The notes under the pieces: generated by a model
Told to the model about the DNA's origin: nothing
What the model saw: only the letters and a program-made list of their open reading frames with translations
Databases searched by the model: none
In this document: in pieces, positions 25,190-33,492 of the stretch
How positions within the stretch are numbered: the first letter of the stretch is position 1
How the letters are laid out: every line of letters begins with the position of its first letter
NCBI GenBank assembly: GCA_029940535.1
Contig: JAPYUM010000012.1
Coordinates: 1 to 35,622, forward strand
Length of the DNA stretch: 35,622 bases
Reading direction: 5' to 3'
Origin: Vicinamibacterales bacterium
Lineage (GTDB): Bacteria; Acidobacteriota; Vicinamibacteria; Vicinamibacterales; UBA8438
Program-made: the position numbers and the translations under genes

Positions 25190-25441
25190 ATGAAGAAGAG
25201 TCGTTTCACGGAAACACAGATGGTCACGATCCTGCGGGAAGCCGACCGGCGGCCCGTACCGGAGGTGGCCAAGCAGCACGGCGTGAGCGCACAGACCATC
25301 TACAGCTGGCGGAAACACTTCGGGGCGCTGGAGCCCGCCGATGTGAAGCGGTTGCGCCCGCGCGAGCAGGAGAACGGCCGGCTGAAGACGATGGTGGCCA
25401 ACCCCGACCTCGAAATCGACGTGCGCAAGGAGATCACGCGA
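25190..25441 (+). pseudogene. IS3-family orfA (helix-turn-helix) relic
   Basis: From ATG 25190, preceded by AAGGAGGAG, the frame reads MKKSRFTETQMVTILREA, then a helix-turn-helix (VAKQHGVSAQTIYSWRKHFG) and a leucine-zipper-like tail (RLRPREQENGRLKTMVANPD). This is the DNA-binding OrfA of IS3 elements (about 85-90 residues). It runs without its own stop into the orfB region. A heptamer A-AAA-AAC at about 25441-25447 is in the phase used for -1 slippage, but the orfB frame is the +1 frame, so slippage would not produce a fusion here. Confidence 0.8.
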
Positions 25442-25442
25442 A

Positions 25443-25727
25443 AAAACAGGAGGCGCACGTGCGCGCCGGCAGCAGGTCGCGCAACGACGCGGGCTGTCGA
25501 GCCGCCGCGCGTGCGCCTTGCTCTCGGTCGCACGATCGACCCTCGGGTACCAGTCTCGCCTGGCGCGACGCGATGCGCCGGTCGTCGCTGCGATGCGCGA
25601 ACTCGCGGGTCAGGATCCTCGCTATGGCTATCACAAGATCCGCATCTTTCTCGCTCGTCAGGGACACCCGATGAGTGTGGACCGAGCGTATCGTCTCTGG
25701 TGCCAGGCCGGAGTGCAGGTGCCCCGC
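25443..25727 (+). pseudogene. IS3-family orfB 5' fragment
   Basis: The frame gives RRQQVAQRRGLSSRRACALL, SVARSTLGYQSRLARRD, APVVAAMRELAGQDPRYGYH and GHPMSVDRAYRLWCQAGVQV, the known N-terminal part of IS3 orfB with its HTH_21-like region. After VPR the homology stops, before the first catalytic Asp. No function is possible. Confidence 0.82.
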
Positions 25728-25860
25728 GCCACCTGCGGTCAGATAAGTGAACTCGAGCGGCCGGACACCGTAAGCCGATCGGTCTAGACGAGGCCTTCGT
25801 ATACGTAGTGCTCCAACCAGGGCCGGGACCGCGGGACGTCGTTTCGCCGGCGGCAGCCAG

Positions 25861-26868
25861 TCATCGTGGAAATCGGGCGATGCCCAAGCTGCCTCGGATA
25901 CCGCCGACCCAGATCTCCTCATCGACTTCGATGGCCACAGTACCCAGCCGGAAGAACTCGCTGCCCTTGTAGTCCACCCGCTGTTGCACCTGCAGCGTGT
26001 CTGGATCGACCGTGACGACACGCGCGGCCGCCAGTTCACAGTCGCTGGCGTCGGGGCAACGGGTGACATGACCGGCCACCACGATCTGGCCATTGTTCCC
26101 CCAGCGAACGTTGTCGACGTTGAAGCCGACCGGGGCCGCATCAATCCGAACCGGCGTCTGTCCCCGCGAGAGACGAACCAGCGCCTGATCGCTCCACCCG
26201 CCGATGTAGAACCATCGACCATCGGGCGACGAAACCAGGCCATTGGGCCCTGCCATCTGGCTGTTGGGCACCTCGGCCCAACCGGTCTCCGGATGCCACT
26301 CCCACAGCTCACCGCCCTCCGTATCGAAATTCGTTGCGCCGAGGGTGCCGTCGGGTAACGCGGTGATGGAATTGATACGTCGAGTGCCTTCCGGGGACAC
26401 GATGCACCCGACCCACGTCAGTGACGGAGCATCGCCTCGCACATCGAGATCAAAGACTTCAATCGCCTCCCGTGCGCCATGACCGACGACATACAGGGTA
26501 TGCACGCCACCACGACCCTCTCGTAGCGTGAGGCCATGGGGTTGAAAGACGGGGTTGAAACCAGGGCAATCCCGATAGGCGGCCGTGTCATGCTCCGGTG
26601 AGGCGGCGCCTTGCGGAAATATTTCTCGCACGGTGTGGTCGCGCGTATGTACCGCGTAGATCGGACCGGCCACATCGGATACCCGGCCGGAAGCGATCAC
26701 CCAGGGTGTGTCGGGCACCTGATACAGGTCTTCGGGATTGGTGGTGCCACACACGAACTGCACGTCACCGTCGGGGGTGCAGGTCTGGGCCGAGACGGCA
26801 TCGACGTTGAACGAACAGAAGACGAGCGCGACAGCCAACAGAGAGAAGGACAAGACAGCTCGCGACAT
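25861..26868 (-). CDS. Exported paraoxonase/SMP-30-like beta-propeller hydrolase
   Basis: 335 residues with a signal peptide (LSFSLLAVALVFCSFNVDAVSA, cut near residue 27). The propeller shows the full paraoxonase-type calcium and catalytic set: E46-D47 (NPEDL), H111 (FQPHGLTL), N166 (INSITALPDG), N209 (GPNGLVSSPDG) and D252-N253 (VDNVRWGNNG), corresponding to PON1 E53/D54, H115, N168, N224 and D269/N270. It is probably a calcium-dependent lactonase or arylesterase in the periplasm. GGAGGT is placed seven bases before the ATG. It is divergent from the 27088 gene and its end faces the IS remnant. SMP-30/gluconolactonase is the nearest alternative family name. Confidence 0.87.
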   Translation of the reverse strand: MSRAVLSFSLLAVALVFCSFNVDAVSAQTCTPDGDVQFVCGTTNPEDLYQVPDTPWVIASGRVSDVAGPIYAVHTRDHTVREIFPQGAASPEHDTAAYRDCPGFNPVFQPHGLTLREGRGGVHTLYVVGHGAREAIEVFDLDVRGDAPSLTWVGCIVSPEGTRRINSITALPDGTLGATNFDTEGGELWEWHPETGWAEVPNSQMAGPNGLVSSPDGRWFYIGGWSDQALVRLSRGQTPVRIDAAPVGFNVDNVRWGNNGQIVVAGHVTRCPDASDCELAAARVVTVDPDTLQVQQRVDYKGSEFFRLGTVAIEVDEEIWVGGIRGSLGIARFPR

Positions 26869-27087
26869 GGCGTCACCTCCGGGGTGTGTATTGCGTCGGC
26901 CGGCTTGATCGCACCACGGTCCGTTGCAATGTGTCTCCTCGCTGGTAGCGTGCGAAGCGGGAGTACCGCCGACAGGTTATGCCATTCCGGAGTGACGCGG
27001 TAAGACTATCTGGAGCGCTGGTACAGCGGACGATCCGGCCTGGGTGGCGATACAATGGCCCCCAATTCTCATCATCGGGAGGTTCAG

Positions 27088-28140
27088 ATGCGTAGTCGCT
27101 TCGCGGTCGCTCTCAGTGGGCTGGTCGTCGTGTGTCTGAGCGTGGGCTCGGTCGCGACGGCCCAGAACGAGATCCCCCGTACGCCAAGCGGACACCCGGA
27201 CCTGTCGGGCACCTATGACATCTCGACCCTGACGCCGCTGGAGCGCCCCGAGGAGCTCGGTGCACAGATGGCGCTAACCGATGAGGAGGCGGCCGAGATC
27301 GCCGAGCGTCAACGGCAGCGTCGGGCGACCCGCAGCGCCCCGAGCGACCCCAACCGTGGCGCCCCGGCCGAGGGAGGAACCGTCGGTGGCTACAACAACG
27401 TCTACATCGACAACGGCGACAGCGCGTTCCGGATCGGCGGACAATGGCGCACGTCAATCCTCATCGATCCTCTGAACGGCCGGTTCCCGCCGCGGGTCGA
27501 CGGGGCGAGCGGCCGAGGGGCGCGGACCCCGAACCCCGGCACCGCCTTCTGGCTCGAGGACGGGTTCGACGCGCCTGGTCCCTACGACAACATGGAGCAG
27601 CGGCCGTACGGCGAGCGCTGTATGGTCGGGTTCGGCTCGACCGGCGGACCACCAATGCTGCCGGTGCTCTACAACAACCACAAGCGGATCGTGCAGACCG
27701 ACGATACCGTCATGATCCTCACCGAGATGGTGCACGACGCCCGCATCATCCGGATGAACGCCGAGCATGACCCGCCCGAGATCAAGAAGTGGCTCGGTGA
27801 TTCGATCGGGTGGTGGGAGGGCGACACGCTGGTGGTGGAGACCACCAACCTCGTGCCCCGGCCGGGGTTCCGACGCGGCACCGGTAGCATGGCGGTCATC
27901 GAGCGCTTCCGCATGGAGAGCGCCGACCAGTTGGTCTACACCTTCACGGCCGACGACCCGACGGTCTGGACCGCGCCATTCACCGGCGAATATGCCTGGC
28001 CGCGCAGTCCGAACAAGGTGTTCGAGTATGCGTGCCACGAGGCGAACTATGCGCTCCAGGGCATCATGAAGGGTGCGCGGCTGCTCGAGGCGGAGTTCCG
28101 CGGCGAGGAGCCCGAGGGGGTCGCCAACCCAATCCGGTAG
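27088..28140 (+). CDS. Exported protein, paralogue of the 12218-13201 gene
   Basis: 350 residues from ATG 27088, chosen for its GGGAGG ribosome site and for a proper signal peptide (RFAVALSGLVVVCLSVGSVATAQ). It aligns along its length with the minus-strand gene at 12218-13201: TPSGHPDLSGTYDISTLTPL, GERCMVGF, TEMVHDARII, GWWEGDTLVVE, FEYACHEANYALQGI. A TACAAT -10-like box sits at 27051-27056. The family has no function I can name. Longer N-terminal extension by 11 codons is possible but lacks a ribosome site. Confidence 0.87.
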   Translation: MRSRFAVALSGLVVVCLSVGSVATAQNEIPRTPSGHPDLSGTYDISTLTPLERPEELGAQMALTDEEAAEIAERQRQRRATRSAPSDPNRGAPAEGGTVGGYNNVYIDNGDSAFRIGGQWRTSILIDPLNGRFPPRVDGASGRGARTPNPGTAFWLEDGFDAPGPYDNMEQRPYGERCMVGFGSTGGPPMLPVLYNNHKRIVQTDDTVMILTEMVHDARIIRMNAEHDPPEIKKWLGDSIGWWEGDTLVVETTNLVPRPGFRRGTGSMAVIERFRMESADQLVYTFTADDPTVWTAPFTGEYAWPRSPNKVFEYACHEANYALQGIMKGARLLEAEFRGEEPEGVANPIR

Positions 28141-28169
28141 CGCGCACCTCACCGGCATGACCATCGCGG

Positions 28170-28184
28170 CTGGTCATTGACCAG
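28170..28184. terminator. Hairpin between convergent genes
   Basis: CTGGTCA-T-TGACCAG is a perfect 7-bp inverted repeat ending one base before the stop codon of the minus-strand methyltransferase frame and 30 bases after the stop of the plus-strand gene. No U-run follows, so it is a possible bidirectional terminator of weak type or an mRNA 3' stabiliser. Confidence 0.4.
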
Positions 28185-29272
28185 TCAGGTGCCACCCCGC
28201 TCGTAGACGAGCACGTCGTCCTGGCCTCCCGTCTCGTCGAGCTTGCCTTCGAGGTCCGCTCGCCGACGGAAACCTTGGAGGACGAGTAGGAGCCGCAGTA
28301 GATCTGGACTGACGAGCGTGCGCTGTGACGGCGTGTGATCTGCCGGGGTCGTCACGTCGAGGAGGCCGGCCGGCTGGGCGCGGCAGCGCCCTGCCACATA
28401 GACATACCGCGCACTGAGTCGACAGAGATGTCGGACGGTGTCCGCGATCTGGAGCAGGCTCAGGTGCTCAAGGACGTTGCGACACATCACCAGATCGTAG
28501 GCGTCGTCGGGGGATCGGGCCGGTCCGAGATGGTCTGGATCTGGATGCGCGAGCGCACCGCGGGTGGTGCGAGCTCTCGCATCCGCGGGTCGACGTCGAC
28601 GCCGTCGGCCTCGACGGCCTGTCCAGACAGCAAACGCAACAGCGTGCCGCGGCCGCAGCCCACGTCGAGCACGCGTCGTGGAGAGAAGGCCTCCCTGATC
28701 GCCACGGCGTGTCGTCCCTCGACCGCAGGCGCGCGGCCACCGTCCTGCTCCTCGCTGTCCACGGAGACTCTCTCGTGCGGTGGGCGCTGTCGTGCGATCA
28801 GCTGTTCGAGGGCGTCCAGGTCATCGTTGTCGTTCGACACGCTCGCTTGCAGGTATTGACGCAGGCGGGCCGAGGACGAGTCGTGCATCGTGTCCACGAA
28901 AACGAGTTCAATGCCCAACTCGTCACAGACCCTCACTTGGTCGAGCGGTAGACGGCCCTCCCAGTCCTTGCCCTTGACGAAGTGCGTCGGACACAACTCG
29001 CGCAAGACGGTTTCGGTGTCGGTTCGACTCACGTGGGTGTAGGCGATGTCGGACAACGCGTCGATGACCAGCGCCCGGCTGGCACCCTCGAGCAACAGCG
29101 GGTGTTTGGTCTCGACGTAGCGATCGGGGGCAATGTTGCACAACAGTGGCCCCGATTGCTCGCGGGCCCGCCGAAAATACGCGATGTGCCCATGGTGCAG
29201 CGGGTCGAACGCGCCATCGACCATGGCTACTTGCCGCCGATGGCGTTTGAGCTCATCAAACCCAAGGATCAT
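28185..29272 (-). pseudogene. HldE-like nucleotidyltransferase fused to methyltransferase, frameshifted
   Basis: The first part is a cytidylyl/adenylyltransferase: DGAFDPLHHGHI at 19-30 with the HxGH nucleotide motif, and FVKGKDW at 98-104, as in the adenylyltransferase half of HldE/RfaE. The second part is a class I SAM methyltransferase (RVLDVGCGRGTLL at 200-212, GVDVDPRM). At about residue 250 the frame ends, but the methyltransferase continues one frame over from DDAYDLVMCRNVLEHL to 28185. The break sits at a run of five bases (28509-28513), so it may be a real mutation or a sequencing error. It starts in a four-base overlap (ATGA) with the upstream glycosyltransferase-like gene, so both probably serve surface-sugar synthesis: sugar activation and modification. 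Confidence 0.78.
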
Positions 29273-31938
29273 GTGCTCGGTCGCCGGGCGGACAGTGCCG
29301 CGTGGTCAGCCCCTTCTTCACGCGACCATGACGAGGGCGGGGCGGTAACGAGGCCCAGTAGATCGAATCGCTCGACGTCGATCGCCATGAACGATCCACG
29401 CTCCAAAGTGTCCGACACGCGATTCATCACATCCACGTGATGCGGGGCGACATATTCTGGACACGAGTACAGCGCCAGGGATGGGACGCCGTAAAACGGC
29501 GCGACGTAGGACAACCCCCCGTAATTCCCGACATACGCGCGGGCCCGGCTGATGACCTCGGTTTGCACTGTCAGGTTGTTGCGCGGCTCGAGCAGATGGT
29601 CGATGCGGTGCACCCGGCGGGTGACCTCCGGGGTGAGGTCCCAGTGGTCGTCGAGCTGAACCCCGGGGTTCAGCAACACGACATCCGTCGTCTCGGTGAC
29701 CCGGGCTAGGAGTCGCGCCACGAACCTGACATTCTCCTCGGTCTCCGGGAACGAGTTGTTGAAATAGAAGCGGACTGCCACATAGTCATCCGGGAGCTTC
29801 GAGCCGATGTCGGTGACGCCCATCGAGGGCAGCCGCTTGAAGGACGTGAAACGCTCGACCAGGTTCACCGACGTGCGCATCTTGAAGTATGGATCGAACA
29901 GTCGATACATATACATCGGATGCAGAACTTCGGCGTCAGCGCGCCGCATGGATGTCTTCACGCGTTTGATCGCCTCCCGGTCGAAACCGGTCATGACCCG
30001 CGGCTTCATCTGACCGTCCGCCATGCGTTCGTCATTGACCCGTTTCAGCTGGCTCGGCGTGTAGTGGTCGAAGAGGTCGATATATCGCCCCCCGAGATGT
30101 TGGTACCACGGCGCGGTGCCACCCCGGGAGACGATGATGAGGCGATCGGGGGCGAAATCGCGATAGCGCGTGGCCCACTGCAGGAACGGTATCCAATAGA
30201 GTATTTCGAACCCGACCTCACTCACCCATGGTCCGACGATGATTGGGCGATCGCTCCGATGCAACCTGTCCACGACGCGTGGAATGGCGAGTGTCTCCTC
30301 GGCTGGCTGGTCTGCACTCATGCCCCGCACGACCCGGGGCACGACATACTTCTTGGCGAAACTCCTGGCCGGCCGCCATTGGAGAGCGACATCGAGGGCG
30401 ATCGTCGCTGGTTTCGCCAGATGTCCGCGCAAGGTCAACGGGCGCACCCGGTGGTCGCGACTCCGTAGCACGCGGAGGAACGCGCTTCCGAGGTTCAGCG
30501 CCGCGGCGCCCGGGTACAAGCCCCCACGAAGGAGGTAGCGATACCACGCCGGGCCTGCCGGTTCCGGACGCGGTACCCTCCCCAACTCTTCGATACCATC
30601 GGCCAGTACCGGTGTCGCCCGCTTCGTTAGGCCCCGTGGCCGCAGGAAGGCCTCGACGAACCCTTGGAGCTTGTCGGCGTCTTGTGCTTCGGCTCCCAGG
30701 GCGTTCGAGAGATGGGTCAGGTGCTCATCCATATCGCGGGCGTTGTGGAGCAGCCCCCCACCGGCCTCCAGCAGGTAGTGAAAATGCAGCGTGCCTTCCT
30801 GGGTGCCGGCATGTTCTTCAGAGTGCACCGTGAATACCGATCGTCCGATGATGCCCGCTTCGATCATGGCGCTGGTGTTCACCCCGACCACCGCCGCGCC
30901 GTAATGGATCGAGTCGTAGAAGTCGTGTCGTGATACCGCGTCCACCGGGTCGGTCGGATCCGTGGGCCATACGACAACTCGCGGGTGTCGCCCGGCCAGC
31001 TCGGACCAGGGCTGCGCGTTCTGTGGATGCGGTCGCACGAGCACACCCATGTCCCGCAGCCGAGCATCGTCGGCGCCTCTGACGCGTTGCAGCCAGCCGT
31101 CGACGAAGACGGCTTCATCGGGCGCGATGAACCCGGACGAGCCGAGATACACCAGGAAGGGACGATCCGAGGGCAGACCAACCTTGTCGCAGAACTCGGA
31201 CCTGGTCACGCTGGCCGACATGTCGAACCACTGGTCGTAGGCCGGGGCTCCGGTCACGAGGACCTTGTCGGCCGACACGCCATGCATGGTGGTCGCTTCC
31301 CGCTTCTGGGCGTCGTTCCAGACATACACGCGGTCAGGTGGGATGCGAATCACGCCTTTGTTGGTCAAGTTGTCCCAACTGTGGACGCACAGTCCCGTCG
31401 GGATGCCCATGATCCGCGCACTCGTGATGTAGTCGACCTGGTCGGACCCCAGCTCCACGAGTGGCGTGACCAGCACGACGTCGGGCTCGTGCGTGGCCAG
31501 GAGTGCATCGACCGAGGGATCCGGAGGAATGGCTCGTTCGACCCAGAGCAGCATGGTCCGTAGGAGCCGTCGTCCCGTGGTGGTGTTGACCAGGGGCCAC
31601 CGGTTGATCCGCGCCACGAGACCCGCCGCCTGTTCGGCCCGCTCGCGGAGCTTGCCGGCGTCCCGATACTCCGGCTCGAGATAACGCAGGGCATCGGCCC
31701 ACCGCCGCACACGGCGCGCCGGCTCCCGCCAGAAACGAGCCGGGGGGCGCTTGGCTGGCGCCGTGTAGGTGACGGTTTCGTAGTCGCCGGTCAACTCCTG
31801 GAGCAGGGGACTGTCGCCCAGCTTGTTCCGCCGCAGGAATGCCAGATGGATGTCGTGTCCCCGGTCTGCTAGCTGACGAATCGTGGAGGCGAAGTTGCGA
31901 AGTGCCCCCGAATGAGCCATCGAAAACAGAATCTTCAT
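29269..31938 (-). CDS. Large two-domain glycosyltransferase-like protein
   Basis: 889 residues from ATG 31938, chosen because MKILFSMAHSGALRNFASTI is a typical GT-B opening. Residues to about 510 resemble capsule-type glycosyltransferases and glycerophosphotransferases (SGALRNF..., VLVTGAPAYDQWFD, HPQNAQPWSEL, then AVVGVNTSAMIEAGIIGRSV, a late donor-site motif). Residues from about 590 form a second GT-like unit (IIVGPWVSEVGFEILYWIPF, NYGGLSYVAPFYGVPSLALYS). It probably builds or extends a surface polysaccharide from the cytoplasmic side. The donor sugar is unknown. The next gene starts within its stop codon. NeuB- and NeuA-type relics lie just upstream, which suggests a nonulosonic acid-containing glycan in the past (inference). 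Confidence 0.8.
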   Translation of the reverse strand: MKILFSMAHSGALRNFASTIRQLADRGHDIHLAFLRRNKLGDSPLLQELTGDYETVTYTAPAKRPPARFWREPARRVRRWADALRYLEPEYRDAGKLRERAEQAAGLVARINRWPLVNTTTGRRLLRTMLLWVERAIPPDPSVDALLATHEPDVVLVTPLVELGSDQVDYITSARIMGIPTGLCVHSWDNLTNKGVIRIPPDRVYVWNDAQKREATTMHGVSADKVLVTGAPAYDQWFDMSASVTRSEFCDKVGLPSDRPFLVYLGSSGFIAPDEAVFVDGWLQRVRGADDARLRDMGVLVRPHPQNAQPWSELAGRHPRVVVWPTDPTDPVDAVSRHDFYDSIHYGAAVVGVNTSAMIEAGIIGRSVFTVHSEEHAGTQEGTLHFHYLLEAGGGLLHNARDMDEHLTHLSNALGAEAQDADKLQGFVEAFLRPRGLTKRATPVLADGIEELGRVPRPEPAGPAWYRYLLRGGLYPGAAALNLGSAFLRVLRSRDHRVRPLTLRGHLAKPATIALDVALQWRPARSFAKKYVVPRVVRGMSADQPAEETLAIPRVVDRLHRSDRPIIVGPWVSEVGFEILYWIPFLQWATRYRDFAPDRLIIVSRGGTAPWYQHLGGRYIDLFDHYTPSQLKRVNDERMADGQMKPRVMTGFDREAIKRVKTSMRRADAEVLHPMYMYRLFDPYFKMRTSVNLVERFTSFKRLPSMGVTDIGSKLPDDYVAVRFYFNNSFPETEENVRFVARLLARVTETTDVVLLNPGVQLDDHWDLTPEVTRRVHRIDHLLEPRNNLTVQTEVISRARAYVGNYGGLSYVAPFYGVPSLALYSCPEYVAPHHVDVMNRVSDTLERGSFMAIDVERFDLLGLVTAPPSSWSREEGADHAALSARRPST

Positions 31939-32188
31939 ACGACGTTGTTCCCCGCGCACGTGCTCATTGTGCGCCCACGTTTCGCTGTGCCAGCCGGGCG
32001 CATCACGGGTTCCTCGCATGCGGAGCTTGCCTGCCCAGGAGGCCGCGGTCAAGGTCCGCGGTGTCACGCCTGGGGGTGACGGATGAGCCGACGACCATGA
32101 CGTCCCCGGGCCGCGGGGGTAACAGACCGCCGGTCAGGCCCACGGTAATCTGACCCGTCAGGCGGGGCTGACCACGGAGGTCGGATTG

Positions 32189-32580
32189 CGGCAGACCGTA
32201 CGGATTGCGGGCGGTGAGGTGGGCGCGGGATGTCCAACGTTCATCGCCGCCGAAGCTGGGATCAATCACAACGGACAACTGGACCTGGCCAAACGGTGAT
32301 TGACGCCGCGAGCGAGGCCGGGTGTGACGCCGTCAAGTTTCAGAAGCGCACCCCAGAACTCTGCGTACCCCCGAACCAGCGCGGTCGGATGCGGGAAACG
32401 CCGTGGGGCTACATCACGTACCTCGAATACCGTCGGCATATGGAGCTCCGTCTCGAGGCATTTCAGGAGATCGATCGGTATTGCCGCGAGAAAGCGATCG
32501 TCTGATTCGCATCGGCGTGGGACGCGCCATCCGTCGATTTCCTAGAGACGTTCGATCCGCCAGCCGACAAGATTCCGCCT
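32189..32580 (+). pseudogene. NeuB-type nonulosonic acid synthase relic
   Basis: The sequence encodes the N-terminal part of a sialic/pseudaminic/legionaminic acid synthase: CPTFIAAEAGINHNGQLDLA, then after a one-base loss (TGA at 32297) VIDAASEAGCDAVKFQKRTP, then a second stop (TGA 32503-32505 in place of a Trp codon: KAIV*FASAWDAPSVDFLE) and FDPPADKIP. Homology ends near 32580; the barrel's second half and the antifreeze-like domain are missing. The 5' limit is approximate because no start codon could be fixed. Confidence 0.82.
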
Positions 32581-32588
32581 GATACCTG

Positions 32589-32837
32589 TCACGGGGTCGC
32601 CGAGCGTGGTCGGACGAACGGTTGGTCGAGATGTCTCATCAGCCACTCCGCGTGGCGCCAGTCATCGGGTGTGTCGATATCGCACGCATACGCAGCGTCG
32701 ATCAGGAGTCCTCTGATCCGCGCGCCGCTCATCGATTCGCGACCTGCTGGAGAAATCGTTGTGGAGCGAATGGCGTCGATGTGGCCGGTCTGCCAGTACG
32801 TCGCCGGAAGTTCCTGCCGGGGTCGATTGTAGGCTCT
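32589..32837 (-). pseudogene. NeuA-type CMP-sugar synthetase, C-terminal relic
   Basis: On the minus strand the frame reads YNRPRQELPATYWQTGHIDA, then TTISPAGRESMSGARIRGLL, then DAAYACDIDTPDDWRHAEWL before a natural stop at 32589. This is the end of acylneuraminate cytidylyltransferases, which couple CMP to nonulosonic acids. A stop (32840-32838) lies just upstream and no N-terminal nucleotide-binding part is present. It lies nine bases from the end of the NeuB relic, in the opposite direction. Confidence 0.78.
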
Positions 32838-32840
32838 TCA

Positions 32841-33135
32841 CCCTCGGCTCGACCGACTGACCCATCACGTCCGCATCCTGGAACTGAACGGCGAGAGCTA
32901 TCGTCTTGCGCACAGCAAGAAAGCCCGCCAAGACGCTGCCGCCCCAGCGTCCTGAGGCGTCCCCCGCACAGCCGCTCTCACCAAACTCCGCCCACCTGCC
33001 CGGGTGGTCTACTTTTGCTCCGCCCTTGACAGTGACGCGCCAGGTCGCGGGCTGAGCGACCGCATCTATCTGGACGAGCGGTCCGAGAAGAATCGCGATG
33101 CACACGCACACACGACGGAAAGAAACACCGCCCAT
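32841..33135 (-). pseudogene. Start of an exported protein, body lost or unrecognised
   Basis: ATG 33135 has AGGGG eight bases upstream and opens with a good signal peptide (MGGVSFRRVCVCIAILLGPL, then IDAVAQ). After PATWRVTVKGG the sequence is not recognised, and the frame (which runs on to 32662) collides with NeuA-type sequence in a different frame. I infer a gene whose 3' part was replaced. A TTGACA box lies upstream at 33219-33214. Confidence 0.35.
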
Positions 33136-33492
33136 CTGGTCCCCTTGAGTCCTTGCTCTCAGCCCGCGCGTCGAAGACCGAAACCTAACGGTATTTTGCG
33201 CCTTTATGCACCTTGTCAAGGCGATGCGCCGAGCCATGACGAGGACACCAGCATGGACGACGAGGCAAAGCCGGTTGACTCGTGTCGGCCCCCGGAGCGA
33301 CATGTAACCTCCCGCGTCCTGTCGAAGAACTTGAGCACGGGTAATTTCTACCCGATGGCGAGCTTCAGTCAAGCTTGATACATGCACGTATACCAGAATC
33401 GCCAGTATTCATTGGGTTGCACAGCCCTGGCACTCCGTTTGATAGGGAAGACCGTACACGCTGGTCCTCGGTCCCTTATCTTGGAGTCAACC
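33136..33492. other. Regulatory gap upstream of the AAA+ regulator
   Basis: A 357-bp stretch without a clear gene. On the minus strand TTGACA (33219-33214) is followed after 17 bases by a poor -10 (AAATAC). On the plus strand TGGCAC-N5-TTGAT at 33428-33443 resembles a sigma54 promoter but lacks the essential GC at -12. Neither is firm. Confidence 0.3.

Larger units (their letters stand above)
25151..25727 (+). mobile_element. Truncated IS3-family insertion sequence
   Basis: Contains an orfA homologue and the first part of orfB. The catalytic DDE region of orfB (rve integrase core) is missing: homology stops at 25727 within the N-terminal helper part. No right end or target duplication can be seen, so the element is a dead remnant. 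The left edge is approximate. Confidence 0.8.

Noticed and set aside
25439-25447. A-AAA-AAC heptamer in the IS3 relic as a programmed -1 frameshift site
   Set aside because: It is in the correct phase for slippage, but the orfB sequence lies in the +1 frame relative to orfA, so -1 slippage would not join the two.
32003-32278. A 91-residue minus-strand frame with natural-looking segments (NPYGLPQSDLRGQ)
   Set aside because: It overlaps the NeuB relic in antisense and the glycosyltransferase 5' region, has no ribosome site and no family match.
32662-33387. A 241-residue minus-strand frame as one full gene
   Set aside because: Its last part is in a different frame from clear NeuA-type sequence, and its first 84 codons precede the signal peptide start at 33135. 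Only the middle portion was kept, as a low-confidence fragment.
33428-33443. TGGCAC-N5-TTGAT as a sigma54 promoter for the AAA+ regulator
   Set aside because: The nearly invariant GC at -12 is GA here, and one such partial match is expected by chance. Kept only as a note in the gap description.
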